In this document: positions 56,601-64,000 of the stretch, in pieces
Numbering within the stretch: the stretch's first letter is position 1
Layout of the letters: each line of letters opens with the position of its first letter
NCBI RefSeq assembly: GCF_963666145.1
Contig: NZ_OY762614.1
Span: 434,001-498,000, forward strand
Source: an uncultured Desulfobacter sp.
GTDB taxonomy: Bacteria; Desulfobacterota; Desulfobacteria; Desulfobacterales; Desulfobacteraceae
Direction: 5' to 3'
DNA length: 64,000 nt
The notes under the pieces: generated by a model
What the model saw: only the letters and a program-made list of their open reading frames with translations
Database searches by the model: none
What the model was told of the DNA's origin: nothing
Made by a program: the position numbers and the translations under genes

Positions 56601-56687
56601 CTCGGAAAGATCAAGGGCTGCCTTGATGCCGCCAACGCCACCGCCAATGACGAGCACGCGTTTTTCGTCTTGTTTAATTTTTTGCAT
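53658..56687 (-). CDS. hdrA: double-length HdrA-type FAD/iron-sulfur electron-transfer subunit
   Basis: This 1009-residue protein is a tandem of two HdrA modules. The first has the FAD motif GGGVGG (15-20), CDLC (59-62), CTACGEC (111-117) with F121 where a fourth cluster cysteine is expected, and CVGSR...YCSSVCC (249-268). The second begins near residue 451 (IGFFVVDCDGEIGQ), with GGGVTGM (597-603), CAGSR...CSRLCC (746-762) and two complete C-terminal [4Fe-4S] sites (C942-C952, C972-C982). It probably connects MvhD to MetVF and may bifurcate electrons. HdrB and HdrC genes are absent. Confidence 0.9.
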   Translation of the reverse strand: MQKIKQDEKRVLVIGGGVGGIKAALDLSESRKKVLLIDSDYAIGGLMTQLDRTFPTNNCDLCTVSPHLSATTREKFLEVSTMTELTSLSGEAGDFTATLKTAPRFIDIEKCTACGECLKKFPEAVRFTPGLDPRAPTCMRYPQATPYAYSIDMEKVNDVEALKAVCKAGAIVPDDTEQEVQIKAASVVLSVGAEMFDSSVMDNFGSGKFDNVVPGLEYERIMSASGPFQGNLVRKSDQQRPKKVAWIQCVGSRGINKHDVSYCSSVCCMYALKEAMVTKERFGDDIETTIFFMDMRTFGKDYEQYYNRAKKDFGIRLIRCKPHTITELPDKSLAITYAREDLSAMEKEEFDMVVLSTGFRPNQKTIALAETLGIDLNEHNFAKSGTMDPVTTSKDGVYVCGVFESPKDIPETLVQASAAASIAGVAIESEDAADEPGSPYPPQRDVDGEDPKIGFFVVDCDGEIGQTLDIDKLLENAKTNPDVAVAEAFKLSCSFESMEKIGKLIKEQNLNRVVIGSGSPRIQEIMFQDMLRRAGLNPYLLELVNLRDQNAWAHNNDPAKALEKAFKMVQVGISGVRVAKPLAEKILPTSQCALVVGGGVTGMTSALELAKQGTFTYLVEKEPVLGGQALNLSQTIEGDDVAAFVKDLVTAVSANDNIKVYTGASIADHHGVPGNFTTGIKMLAAGAREQIEHGVTILATGAKANRPAVYGLGELDTVMTQLDLDAILENDEAKIKAMEQVVMIQCAGSREADNPNCSRLCCQAAIKNALRLLEMNSDLNIFVLYRDIRTYGFQEDYYKEARNKGVKFIRFDLDHRPVVSKDAGKTIVRTHDFVLGQDIEIEADCVALSTGLVANAETTNELARLFDLPKTEDGFFLEDHVKLKPIDMALRGFFVAGTAHSPKVIRESITQAHAVAGRARTLLATKEITLPATYATVDPIKCAVCLICVRACPYNVPFINTERHSEIDPAKCRGCGICVAECPAKAIQLTAWEDDQIMAKLDGLFERYN

Positions 56688-57265
56688 GTGTAACCTTAAC
56701 GTTATCAGTTAATATCCATGTGTATCCATCTCCTGTAAAGCGTGTACAAACTACAAAACAGGCAATGGATGCTTTCTTGCCTAGATCATCAACGGATTGT
56801 GCCAATACCCTGCTGTACAGCGCTGAAAACGACTGAGGATCTATGTGACAGCGATGTAACAGCGAAACGGTCATAAAATTGTCGGCTGTGGGTATCACAA
56901 AAGGGAATGCCGGTATATTCAAAAGAAATTATCGGAACAGCGAAATTCCTGAGAACAAGTTTTTTTCGAAAACTCATAGCCAATATCCCCATCATATTTA
57001 TTGCTGCTCGATCTGGCTTGAGCAGTCAAAATTAGGTACCCTCAAGGCACGGTGGAACTGCTATCTACCTATATTTTATTTAACCAAAGTTTCTATAGCA
57101 GATAATAAATCACATGTAAAATGATTACTTATTAATACGCTAACACCTTGGCAGATCATTATTTGAGCGCCTCCGGCAACACAAAAAACTACAACTCTTT
57201 AGTATTTTAGGTAGTTGCTTGTCAATTCCAATCATGTGGAAAAGATAAAAATCGCGGTATGCGCA
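56688..57265. other. intergenic region upstream of hdrA
   Basis: About 580 bases lie between the CULT-domain gene and hdrA, both on the minus strand. I see no convincing gene; short minus-strand frames near 56700-56990 overlap each other and lack family features. CTGCTAT (57058-57064) and ATAGCAG (57096-57102) form a loose inverted repeat. A TTGGCAC box near 56800 lacks a proper -12 partner. Confidence 0.45.
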
Positions 57266-57658
57266 TTATGGAAAAATAAGATGATCTAAAATCAGTCCAT
57301 AAAATTTTGAACTCATTTTTTGATCAACAGGTAGAAAAATCCATCCAAGATGAAACGAACAATTTCGGCATATGCCAATACTCCAGTCATATCCCGGAAA
57401 CCAAGTAAAGTCACTGGATGGCGATGAGCCCGCAGAACATCCGGGAGCCTGGCTGAAGCATTGGATTTCAAATACATGTCCCGATGGATTGGCAAAGGTT
57501 TGGGAAGCGCCCTGCCTGGTATGAAGGATAAATTGGGGTTTGGTTACAACAGCATTGCAGTTTTTACACAAAATGACCGGTTCCAGCGTTGGCTGAATTT
57601 CAGGTGCACTCTTTCCCTGGATTTGCCGGTCTGTTTTTTTACAGATTAAATCAAGCAT
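57266..57658 (-). CDS. CULT-domain (cereblon-like) zinc protein
   Basis: This 130-residue protein is almost all one CULT domain, the ligand-binding domain of cereblon. Zinc ligands are C31, C34, C97 and C100 (CKNC, CRNC). The tryptophan cage is W86, W92 and W106, in FTWFPGYDW and HLGW. NPSGHVFEIQCF and FYGLIL are also typical. Single-domain bacterial homologues are known (for example in Magnetospirillum) and bind uracil- and thalidomide-like rings; their role in cells is unknown. It overlaps the EI24 gene by eight bases, so the two are coupled. Confidence 0.87.
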   Translation of the reverse strand: MLDLICKKTDRQIQGKSAPEIQPTLEPVILCKNCNAVVTKPQFILHTRQGASQTFANPSGHVFEIQCFSQAPGCSAGSSPSSDFTWFPGYDWSIGICRNCSFHLGWIFLPVDQKMSSKFYGLILDHLIFP

Positions 57659-58379
57659 CGTATCCGCTTTTTTCTTTGTCTATATAATATAAGGTAGCAC
57701 CCACCGGGGCAAATGAAAGAAAGATGATGTTGACCCAGGGCACAAGAAACAGCAAACCAAATCCTATGTGGAAAAATAAATTCTGCTTGAGAAACTTCAG
57801 CCGTTCCTTGAACGGCATCATGCGTCTGGCCGGAACAAGGTCGGTATTATCCCAGGCCAGAAATACACCGGCGGCCACAGTGGACACGGCAATGATGATA
57901 AGACTGACAGGGGTAAACAACCCGAGGATCATCAGTGCCACAGATATCAGTATGGGCACTATGGCCCTGGGGATTTCCTGGCGGATCAGATACCAGAACA
58001 TATGAAATATAGATACATGGGCGCCCGGGGCTTCCTGGCCCAGCACCAGTCGTTCGGTGATCCGGGACATATAATCCATAATGAAAACACAGAAAAAAAC
58101 CTGGGAGATCAGATAGGAGGCCAGCATGGAAAATGCCATCAAAATAAGGGTCAGTATCCAGGAGACACTGTACCACAGCCAGATCAACCACTTGGATTCG
58201 GGCATCTGCCATATCATGGAAAAAATGTCATTGTGCCAGTAAAGCACCATGCCGGACAAAACAAGGGTCAACAAAAAAACCACCACAAACCGAATTAATC
58301 CAAGCCATAGAAGAGATGGTGTTCTAAATGCCAGGGCAACACCCCTGAGATTATATTGAATACCTGCGATAATTCCCAT
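57651..58379 (-). CDS. EI24/CysZ-like integral membrane protein
   Basis: This 242-residue protein has five or six hydrophobic segments and the EI24 family pattern (NLRGVALAFRTPSLLW at the start, VPWVNIIFLSFAPVGATLYY near the end). CysZ members transport sulfate, but other members have unknown roles, and no cys gene is near. Its stop overlaps the CULT-domain start. Confidence 0.8.
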   Translation of the reverse strand: MGIIAGIQYNLRGVALAFRTPSLLWLGLIRFVVVFLLTLVLSGMVLYWHNDIFSMIWQMPESKWLIWLWYSVSWILTLILMAFSMLASYLISQVFFCVFIMDYMSRITERLVLGQEAPGAHVSIFHMFWYLIRQEIPRAIVPILISVALMILGLFTPVSLIIIAVSTVAAGVFLAWDNTDLVPARRMMPFKERLKFLKQNLFFHIGFGLLFLVPWVNIIFLSFAPVGATLYYIDKEKSGYDA

Positions 58380-58510
58380 GTTGTTCTCCTTGAACGCTTA
58401 AACTTTTAAGCTCTATTTGATTGAAACATACCCGAGCATGCGTATATTAACTCACATCAGGTTTTTACTATACCTGGCCTTATTTTTCAATTTTACAAAG
58501 GGCATTTGCA

Positions 58511-59362
58511 TTGAAAACAGTTTATGTGGATGGAAAATTTCTTCCCTGGGACAAAGCGGTGATCCCAGTGGATGATCTGGCGGTACTCCGGGGCTATGCA
58601 GTTTGCGATATAATCAGAACAATCGGCAGAATACCATACTGCCTTGATGCGCATATCGACCGACTCTTGGGATCGGTCACTAAAATCGGTCTGACACCGG
58701 CATGGACCAAACAGGAGATCAAAGATATTGTTATTAAAGTGCTTGAGAAAAACGCACAAATGGATGAGGCCAACGTCCGCATCCTTGTAACCGGGGGCTC
58801 AAGCCCTGATTTTTTTACTCCGGCAGATCATCCCAGGCTGATTGTCCTGGCAACGGATATCCCTGCCCTGCCGGCCCATTGGTATACAAAAGGTATCAAG
58901 GTAATCACCTTTTTCCAGCAGCGCGTACTCCCAGACGCCAAGGCCACCAATTATATTCCGGCCGTTTTGGCTCTAAAGGAGGCAAAGGCCCAGGGCGCGG
59001 TGGAGGCCATATATACGACCCGGGATAATTTGGTCCTTGAAGGCACCACCAGCAATCTGTTTGCCTTGATTGACGGCACCCTGGTCACACCCGAAAACGG
59101 CGTGCTCAAAGGCATTACCCGCAAAACCGTTATCGAGCTTGGAAAAAAACTGTTCCCCGTCGCAGAACAGGACCTTTCCCTGGATACCCTGCTGTCGGCC
59201 TCTGAACTGTTCATCACCGGAACCAACAAAGGCGTTGTGCCGGTAATCCAGGTCAACGACCATATGATCGGAACCGGAACCCCCGGCCCCGGCACGCTGG
59301 CCTTAATGACAGCAATGAAAGATCAGCAGGAAGAGGCCAAGAAAGCGCCGCCTGCTGTTTAA
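58511..59362 (+). CDS. class IV aminotransferase (IlvE/D-amino-acid transaminase type)
   Basis: This 283-residue PLP enzyme has the fold-type IV signature. The catalytic lysine lies in DAKATNYIPAVLA near residue 139, the cofactor glutamate in VLEGTTSNLFA near residue 173, and the phosphate-binding GITRKTVIEL and TGTNKGVVPV follow. It may be a branched-chain or D-alanine aminotransferase; sequence alone does not decide. The start codon is TTG at 58511, with AAAGGG upstream. Confidence 0.88.
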   Translation: MKTVYVDGKFLPWDKAVIPVDDLAVLRGYAVCDIIRTIGRIPYCLDAHIDRLLGSVTKIGLTPAWTKQEIKDIVIKVLEKNAQMDEANVRILVTGGSSPDFFTPADHPRLIVLATDIPALPAHWYTKGIKVITFFQQRVLPDAKATNYIPAVLALKEAKAQGAVEAIYTTRDNLVLEGTTSNLFALIDGTLVTPENGVLKGITRKTVIELGKKLFPVAEQDLSLDTLLSASELFITGTNKGVVPVIQVNDHMIGTGTPGPGTLALMTAMKDQQEEAKKAPPAV

Positions 59363-59400
59363 CAGCTGTAATCTTCAACCTGAAGATTCATTTACTGCGC

Positions 59401-59592
59401 TCATGACGGGCCATTGGGAAAAGGGGTTGCACAGGTCCCAATAATAGCACCCATAAACGTGGATGCACTCATATTTTTCTTCACATCCCTGCTTTTGCAC
59501 TCAGGACAAGTGATCCCCTTTTCTTCACCTAAAAAAACAACTCTTTCAAACTCTTTGCCGCATTGTTTACATGTATACTCAAAAATAGGCAT
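59401..59592 (-). CDS. FmdB-family zinc ribbon protein
   Basis: This 63-residue protein has the FmdB/CxxC_CxxC regulatory-type zinc ribbon: MPIFEYTCKQCGKEFE at the start, then CPECKSRDV near residue 34. Proteins of this kind are common small genes of uncertain, perhaps regulatory, function. It converges on the aminotransferase gene. Confidence 0.88.
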   Translation of the reverse strand: MPIFEYTCKQCGKEFERVVFLGEEKGITCPECKSRDVKKNMSASTFMGAIIGTCATPFPNGPS

Positions 59593-59700
59593 GAACAGAC
59601 CTCCCTTATGGTTGGATAATCAATTCAATGATTTTCTTAATTTAAGATAAGTTCTTTGTGCCGCGGATCAATGGAACCCCAAAAGAAGATAGGAAGACGT

Positions 59701-60369
59701 CTAACCTTTTACAATGTTGAAAAACTGTTCCCGAAAACGTTCTGCACCGCCCATGGCAGGATGTCTGACCTTTTCCGTTTTTATGCCCATGGCGCGAAGG
59801 GAGCCGGCGGCCTTATTGCCGAGCGCAATAATTTTTTTGAAATCAAACGCCTGTAACAGTGCGTCAAGAACCTGGGCCCCGTCCGTCATCTCCTGATTGG
59901 TCGGGGTCCGGTTTGACAGCAGCCCTTTTGAACTTTTGTATGGATGCCAGGGAAAGGCATTCCAGAGAACAAAATTTCTTGTATCCAATCCTTCACTGAT
60001 CAACTTTCCCCAGACAATTGTCGCAGTGGGTTCGTTGAATCCGGCCTCATGTTTCTTTGTGTTGCTTGTTCTGTAGAGTGCTGAACGACATACATGATCA
60101 GGGTCGATGCCTTGGTCCCTCTTATGCCCAAGAATAATTCGTTCGGAAGTCATGGGGATACCGGTAAAATGGCCGCCTTGATATCCCAACGCCTCTGCAA
60201 GAAGCAGATATTCGGCATGGGTACGTTCCTGGAGGTAACATTTCAGATTCATCATCCTTTTTTCCGGAGCGGTTTTATCCATATCATTGTCTTTATCAAC
60301 CTCAACCCATGGATTAAAAACCTGCTTGGTTGAAGCTTTATGCAACAGTTTAAAAAAATGGTTCATCAT
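59701..60369 (-). CDS. uracil-DNA glycosylase superfamily protein
   Basis: This 222-residue protein belongs to the UDG fold family. Motif 1-like GYQGGHFTGIPMT lies near residue 65, a VLWNAFPWHP segment (compare LLNTVLTVR/NAFP) near residue 139, and the C-terminal VRHPAMGG (compare HPSPLS) near residue 206. It is not a classical family 1 enzyme and may recognise a different lesion. I chose the ATG at 60369 over a TTG at 60384. Confidence 0.8.
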   Translation of the reverse strand: MMNHFFKLLHKASTKQVFNPWVEVDKDNDMDKTAPEKRMMNLKCYLQERTHAEYLLLAEALGYQGGHFTGIPMTSERIILGHKRDQGIDPDHVCRSALYRTSNTKKHEAGFNEPTATIVWGKLISEGLDTRNFVLWNAFPWHPYKSSKGLLSNRTPTNQEMTDGAQVLDALLQAFDFKKIIALGNKAAGSLRAMGIKTEKVRHPAMGGAERFREQFFNIVKG

Positions 60370-60472
60370 GCTCACGTATTCCAATTGTTTTCACGGGATG
60401 GATTACAAAAAAGTACGCCAATGACTCCTTACAGCCATTGGCGCACGTTTATCTATTCCGAGTGTTGCAACA

Positions 60473-62197
60473 TTATAAATAGTCAGGGTGCCAGCGCATA
60501 TTTTCAATCAGTTCAAACAGCCGTGTTTCATCTGACTGGTGCTTGAATGTTGAAAAGGCACAATCATTTTGCGCCACCCCGGCTTTGATGGCTTCAGCCC
60601 CCACCCGTTTTGCCACTTCAAGGGAGACCTCTGCAAGCTGATTCAGGGGCGGGCATAAAATGCCATCCTGGATATCCTCTTCGCTGATAAATTCAGCCAC
60701 GGCATGGGCTGCGGCCGAAAAGAACACCGGCAGCACTTGAGAGGCACCCGACGCCACAATCCCAAGGCCCACACCCGGAAAAACAAAGGCGTTATTCATC
60801 TGGCCGATGCGGTATGATTTGCCGTTGTGAATGACATCGTCAAACGGAGAACCTGTGGCCACAAGGGCTTTTCCGTCGGTCCATTGATAAATGTCGGCCG
60901 GCAGGGCTTCGCAGTTATTTGTGGGGTTGCTTAACGGAAGTATCACAGGGCGCTGGGTATTGCGGCCCACGGCATTGACAACCTGCTGTGTAAAAGAGCC
61001 GCGCTGGCCGGATGTGCCGATGAGCACCGTGACCCGTTCATGTTTAATAACATTCAGCAGGGTATTGTCTGCTTTGGATTTTATCCAGGTCAAGTTAGAC
61101 AAATCCTTGGCAAACGCCCTTTTATAAGGTTCAAGAGCCCTGTCATTGGTAACAACGCCCTTGGAATCCATGGTGAAAATCCGGGCCGTGGCCGATGCTT
61201 CATCCATACCCTGTGCCACGAGCTCCGTCCGGATCTGTTCAGCAACGCCCACACCGCCGGCACCGGCGCCATTGATCAGGTAAACCTGATCGGCCATTTT
61301 CTCATTTTTGGACTTCATGGCAGCCAAGATACCGGCCAGGGTGATGGAGCCGGTTCCCTGGATATCATCATTAAAAGAAATAACTTCTTTGAGATATCTG
61401 TCCCGGACGGAAAAAGCGTTTTGTTTGGAAAAATCCTCCCACTGGCAAAGGGCGTGGGGGAACACTTTTTTAAAGGCCGATACGAATTTTTCAACGAACT
61501 GATCGTAGGCTTCGCCGGTCAGCCTTCGTTCCCGCCAGCCCAGGTAGTTGGGATCATCCAGCAGTTCCTGGTTGTCCGTACCCAGATCAAGGGAAATGGG
61601 CAGACAATGCCAGGGGGCAATACCGGCGCCCTGGGTGTAAAGCATGAGTTTGCCAAGGCAGATGGGAATGCCCCCAGCGCCCTGATCGCCGATGCCGAGA
61701 ATCCCCTGGTTATCCGTCACCACGGCCACCCGGATGTCTTTGTCCGTATAATGTGCAAGGATAAATTCGGCATCATCAATATTTCGGGGACAAAAATGAA
61801 TACCGTTGGCCCGTCTGAACATGGCAGAATACCGCTGGCAGGCAAACCCCACTGTGGGGGTATAGATAATGGGCAGAAACCGGGAAACATCCGAGGCGAT
61901 TACCGCATGGGCAAGTACCACGTTTCGATCAAAAAGACTTCTGATATAAATGTATTTTTCAATATCAGTTTCTTTATCTTCTACAATTCTCAAACTGTTT
62001 TTCACCTGCTCTTCAAGGGTTTTCACCCGTGGGGGCAGATAGCCGAAAAGCTTTAATTTTTTGCGGTCTTCCAGGGTAAAGGCCGTCCCTTTGCATATGT
62101 TATTGAATAAAAGGATGTCAAATCCCCTTAAGTTGATGGTAACGCTGTTGGTTTCTCCGTATTTTCCGTACCCAAACTCGTAATGATTGATTTCCAT
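60473..62197 (-). CDS. NAD-dependent malic enzyme
   Basis: This enzyme converts malate to pyruvate and CO2 with NAD(P)+. The 574-residue protein has the large MaeA/SfcA layout: YTPTVGFACQRYS near residue 115, catalytic and metal segments VVTDNQGILGIGDQGAGG and FNDDIQGTGSITLAG, and the nucleotide-binding GAGAGGVGVAEQI. I prefer the ATG at 62197, as AGAGCGG lies upstream; an ATG at 62215 lacks a ribosome site. It probably links the C4 acids to pyruvate. Confidence 0.92.
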   Translation of the reverse strand: MEINHYEFGYGKYGETNSVTINLRGFDILLFNNICKGTAFTLEDRKKLKLFGYLPPRVKTLEEQVKNSLRIVEDKETDIEKYIYIRSLFDRNVVLAHAVIASDVSRFLPIIYTPTVGFACQRYSAMFRRANGIHFCPRNIDDAEFILAHYTDKDIRVAVVTDNQGILGIGDQGAGGIPICLGKLMLYTQGAGIAPWHCLPISLDLGTDNQELLDDPNYLGWRERRLTGEAYDQFVEKFVSAFKKVFPHALCQWEDFSKQNAFSVRDRYLKEVISFNDDIQGTGSITLAGILAAMKSKNEKMADQVYLINGAGAGGVGVAEQIRTELVAQGMDEASATARIFTMDSKGVVTNDRALEPYKRAFAKDLSNLTWIKSKADNTLLNVIKHERVTVLIGTSGQRGSFTQQVVNAVGRNTQRPVILPLSNPTNNCEALPADIYQWTDGKALVATGSPFDDVIHNGKSYRIGQMNNAFVFPGVGLGIVASGASQVLPVFFSAAAHAVAEFISEEDIQDGILCPPLNQLAEVSLEVAKRVGAEAIKAGVAQNDCAFSTFKHQSDETRLFELIENMRWHPDYL

Positions 62198-62419
62198 AAT
62201 CCGCTCTTTTGGCATTTAAAAGGTTCTTGCTTAACTCAATGCTTTCGTCAAAAATCTGGATTTTTATATCAAAAGGACAGGGAAGTAAAGTCGGACATTT
62301 TCTTTTGTTGGGTGGCGGATTAAAGTCCTTTCTTATTGACCTATGTAATATGAATTATTTGAATGGTGCGGACAAACTCGTGCCCTGTTTCTGATCTTTC
62401 TGATCATGGGCCTTAAATG

Positions 62420-64000
62420 TCAAAAAAGAGAGGACAAAATATTCTTTGTCTCCAGCAGCGCCCGGGAAATATTGTTGCGTTTGCGGCCAAGCTGGATGCG
62501 GACACTTGTCTTTTTGACAAATTTTGCCTCGGTTGATTTTTTCAGGATGGCTTCAATGTCAGTCAGACTGCGGGTCATATGGTCGGGGGAAAACTCCAGG
62601 ACCAGGACATCCGGGGTAACATCCAGACGTTTGACACCGGCTTTGATGGCAAAAATTCTGAGCATGATTTTCAACAGCATATTTTCAGCGGGTTTGGGCA
62701 GTATGCCGTACCGGTCCACCAGTTCCTTTTTCATGTCCGAGATGTCCGACACCTGGGTCAGCCGGGACAATCTTCGGTAAATGGTCAGGCGCTGCTCCAC
62801 CGACTCGATGTAATCATCGGGGAATCCGGACGACATGGATGCGTTGATTTCAGGTTCCAGGGGTTCGGCGACATGCTCGCCCTTCATATCTTTGACAGCG
62901 CTGTCAAGAAGCTTGAGGAACATATCATAGCCCACGGCGGCAATGTGACCGGACTGGGAAGCGCCCAGGGCGGTCCCCGCCCCGCGAATCTGAAGGTCTT
63001 TCATGGCAATCTGAAATCCCGACCCAAGATCCCGGTGTTCCATGAGGGCTGCCAGACGCTTTCGGGCATCCTTGGTAAGCCTGGACTCATCTGAAATAAA
63101 CAGATAGGCATAGGCCTGGTCGTCCCCCCGGCCGATACGGCCGCGCAGCTGGTAGATCTGGGAGAGGCCGAAGCGCTCGGCCTTGTCGATGATCATGGTG
63201 TTGGCACTGGGAATATCCAGGCCTGATTCGATGATGGTGGTGCAGACCAGCACGTTGATCTGCTGGTGGATGAACTGCTCCATCACCTTTTCAAGTTCGG
63301 TTTCGGACAATCTGCCGTGGGCCACACCGACCTTTGCATCGGGCACAAGTTTTTGGATGTTTTCTGCGGTTTTGAATATGGTTTTTATGTTGTTGTGCAC
63401 AAAAAAGACCTGGCCTTTTCGGTCCAGTTCCTTGGCAACCGCCTCCTTGACCACGGCATCTTCGTATTTGGTGATGTATGAAATGATGGGCTGGCGGTCG
63501 GCCGGCGGGGTGGTTATGACGGAAATATCACGCATACCGGTCAAAGACATGTGCAGTGTTCTGGGAATGGGGGTGGCGGACAATGCCAGGACATCCACAG
63601 AAGCCCGTTTCTCTTTTAATTTTTCCTTGTGTTTGACCCCGAACCGCTGCTCTTCGTCAATGATCAACAGCCCCAGGGATTTAAACACCACATCCTTTTG
63701 CAGCAGCCTGTGGGTGCCGATCACAATATCCACCGACCCTGCGGCGGTTCTTTTTAAAATATCGGTCTGCTCTTTTCTTGTGCGGAAACGCGACAGGCAC
63801 TCGATAATCACCGGATAATCCTTATAACGATCGCGGAAGGTATTCAGGTGCTGCTCGGCCAAAATGGTGGTGGGCACGACCAGGGCCACCTGTTTGCCGT
63901 CGTTAACAGCCTTGAAGGCCGCCCGGATGGCCACCTCGGTTTTTCCATAGCCCACATCCCCGCACACCAACCGGTCCATGGGGGTGTCCTTTTCCATATC
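62420..64000 (-). CDS. mfd: transcription-repair coupling factor Mfd (C-terminal part)
   Basis: The gene runs off the right end of the window; the visible C-terminal 525 or so residues are the translocase and regulatory domains. Motif I is GDVGYGKTEVA, motif Ia VVPTTILAEQH, motif II IIDEEQRFG (DEEQ), motif III ALSATPIPRTL, motif V-VI VCTTIIESGLDIP and QLRGRIGR. A C-terminal TRCF domain follows. Mfd removes RNA polymerase stalled at DNA damage and recruits UvrA. No truncation beyond the window edge is implied. Confidence 0.95.
   Translation of the reverse strand, partial: DMEKDTPMDRLVCGDVGYGKTEVAIRAAFKAVNDGKQVALVVPTTILAEQHLNTFRDRYKDYPVIIECLSRFRTRKEQTDILKRTAAGSVDIVIGTHRLLQKDVVFKSLGLLIIDEEQRFGVKHKEKLKEKRASVDVLALSATPIPRTLHMSLTGMRDISVITTPPADRQPIISYITKYEDAVVKEAVAKELDRKGQVFFVHNNIKTIFKTAENIQKLVPDAKVGVAHGRLSETELEKVMEQFIHQQINVLVCTTIIESGLDIPSANTMIIDKAERFGLSQIYQLRGRIGRGDDQAYAYLFISDESRLTKDARKRLAALMEHRDLGSGFQIAMKDLQIRGAGTALGASQSGHIAAVGYDMFLKLLDSAVKDMKGEHVAEPLEPEINASMSSGFPDDYIESVEQRLTIYRRLSRLTQVSDISDMKKELVDRYGILPKPAENMLLKIMLRIFAIKAGVKRLDVTPDVLVLEFSPDHMTRSLTDIEAILKKSTEAKFVKKTSVRIQLGRKRNNISRALLETKNILSSLF

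Noticed and set aside
56788..56805. Sigma54-like TTGGCAC box upstream of hdrA
   Set aside because: The -12 part reads GTTGA instead of TTGC at the required spacing; the invariant GC is missing.
56674..56922. 82-codon minus-strand frame overlapping the hdrA start
   Set aside because: No domain, no clear ribosome site, and it overlaps hdrA in another frame.
61040..62056. 338-codon plus-strand open frame
   Set aside because: It is the antisense shadow of malic enzyme.

Overview
The window looks like chromosomal DNA of a sulfate-reducing Desulfobacterota, most likely a Desulfobacterales member. The marker genes are a Tmc transmembrane electron-transfer complex with a tetraheme cytochrome c3, a MetF/MetV methylenetetrahydrofolate reductase joined to HdrA and MvhD (Wood-Ljungdahl carbon metabolism with flavin-based electron transfer), a Mo-nitrogenase operon with a long NifD and short NifK, and a PrkA/YeaH/SpoVR stress cluster. 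The assignment comes from gene content only. Most genes are on the minus strand.

Layout. 0-1.7 kb: a methyltransferase and its TetR regulator. 2.1-12 kb: one nif operon transcribed leftward, nifH-D-K-E-N-B, a [2Fe-2S] ferredoxin, nifV, behind a sigma54-type promoter. A possible 51-codon gene lies divergent to nifH. 12.5-19 kb: plsC, map, miaB, a DUF4911 gene, then recJ and a cation/Ca2+ exchanger on the plus strand. 19-28 kb: prkA, yeaH, spoVR, a second prkA-like gene and a REC-REC-HD-GYP regulator. Divergent from this operon is a protein with ten 'xxDDLSxL' repeats, followed by an unexported substrate-binding protein. 31-40 kb: ispD, an HPr-domain fusion, the RNase P RNA, a zinc-ribbon protein, a Nif3-like protein, a CAU-anticodon tRNA, rpoD, dnaG and hisB. 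40-46.5 kb: an HExxH protein, a FlgC-like protein, an NlpC/P60 lipoprotein, a DUF2156 protein, a GNAT enzyme, speE, a double-domain speD, an MBL hydrolase and a very acidic protein. 46.8-51.3 kb: tmcDCBA and an IscU-like scaffold. 51.5-56.7 kb: hdrA (double length), mvhD, metV, metF. 57.2-64 kb: a cereblon-like CULT-domain protein, an EI24 membrane protein, a class IV aminotransferase, an FmdB zinc ribbon, a uracil-DNA-glycosylase-like protein, malic enzyme and the C-terminal part of mfd.

How the genes fit together. The nif operon encodes the structural nitrogenase, the NifEN and NifB assembly factors, homocitrate synthase and a probable electron carrier. The Tmc and MetFV-HdrA-MvhD blocks link periplasmic cytochrome c3, the quinone pool and the folate C1 pathway. 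Points worth a second look are the missing nifI genes, the divergent small ORF beside nifH, the tandem HdrA with a lost cluster cysteine, the absence of HdrB/HdrC, the duplicated PrkA, the DDLSxL-repeat protein, the tandem SpeD and the bacterial CULT protein. I saw no CRISPR array, intact insertion sequence, rRNA or prophage.
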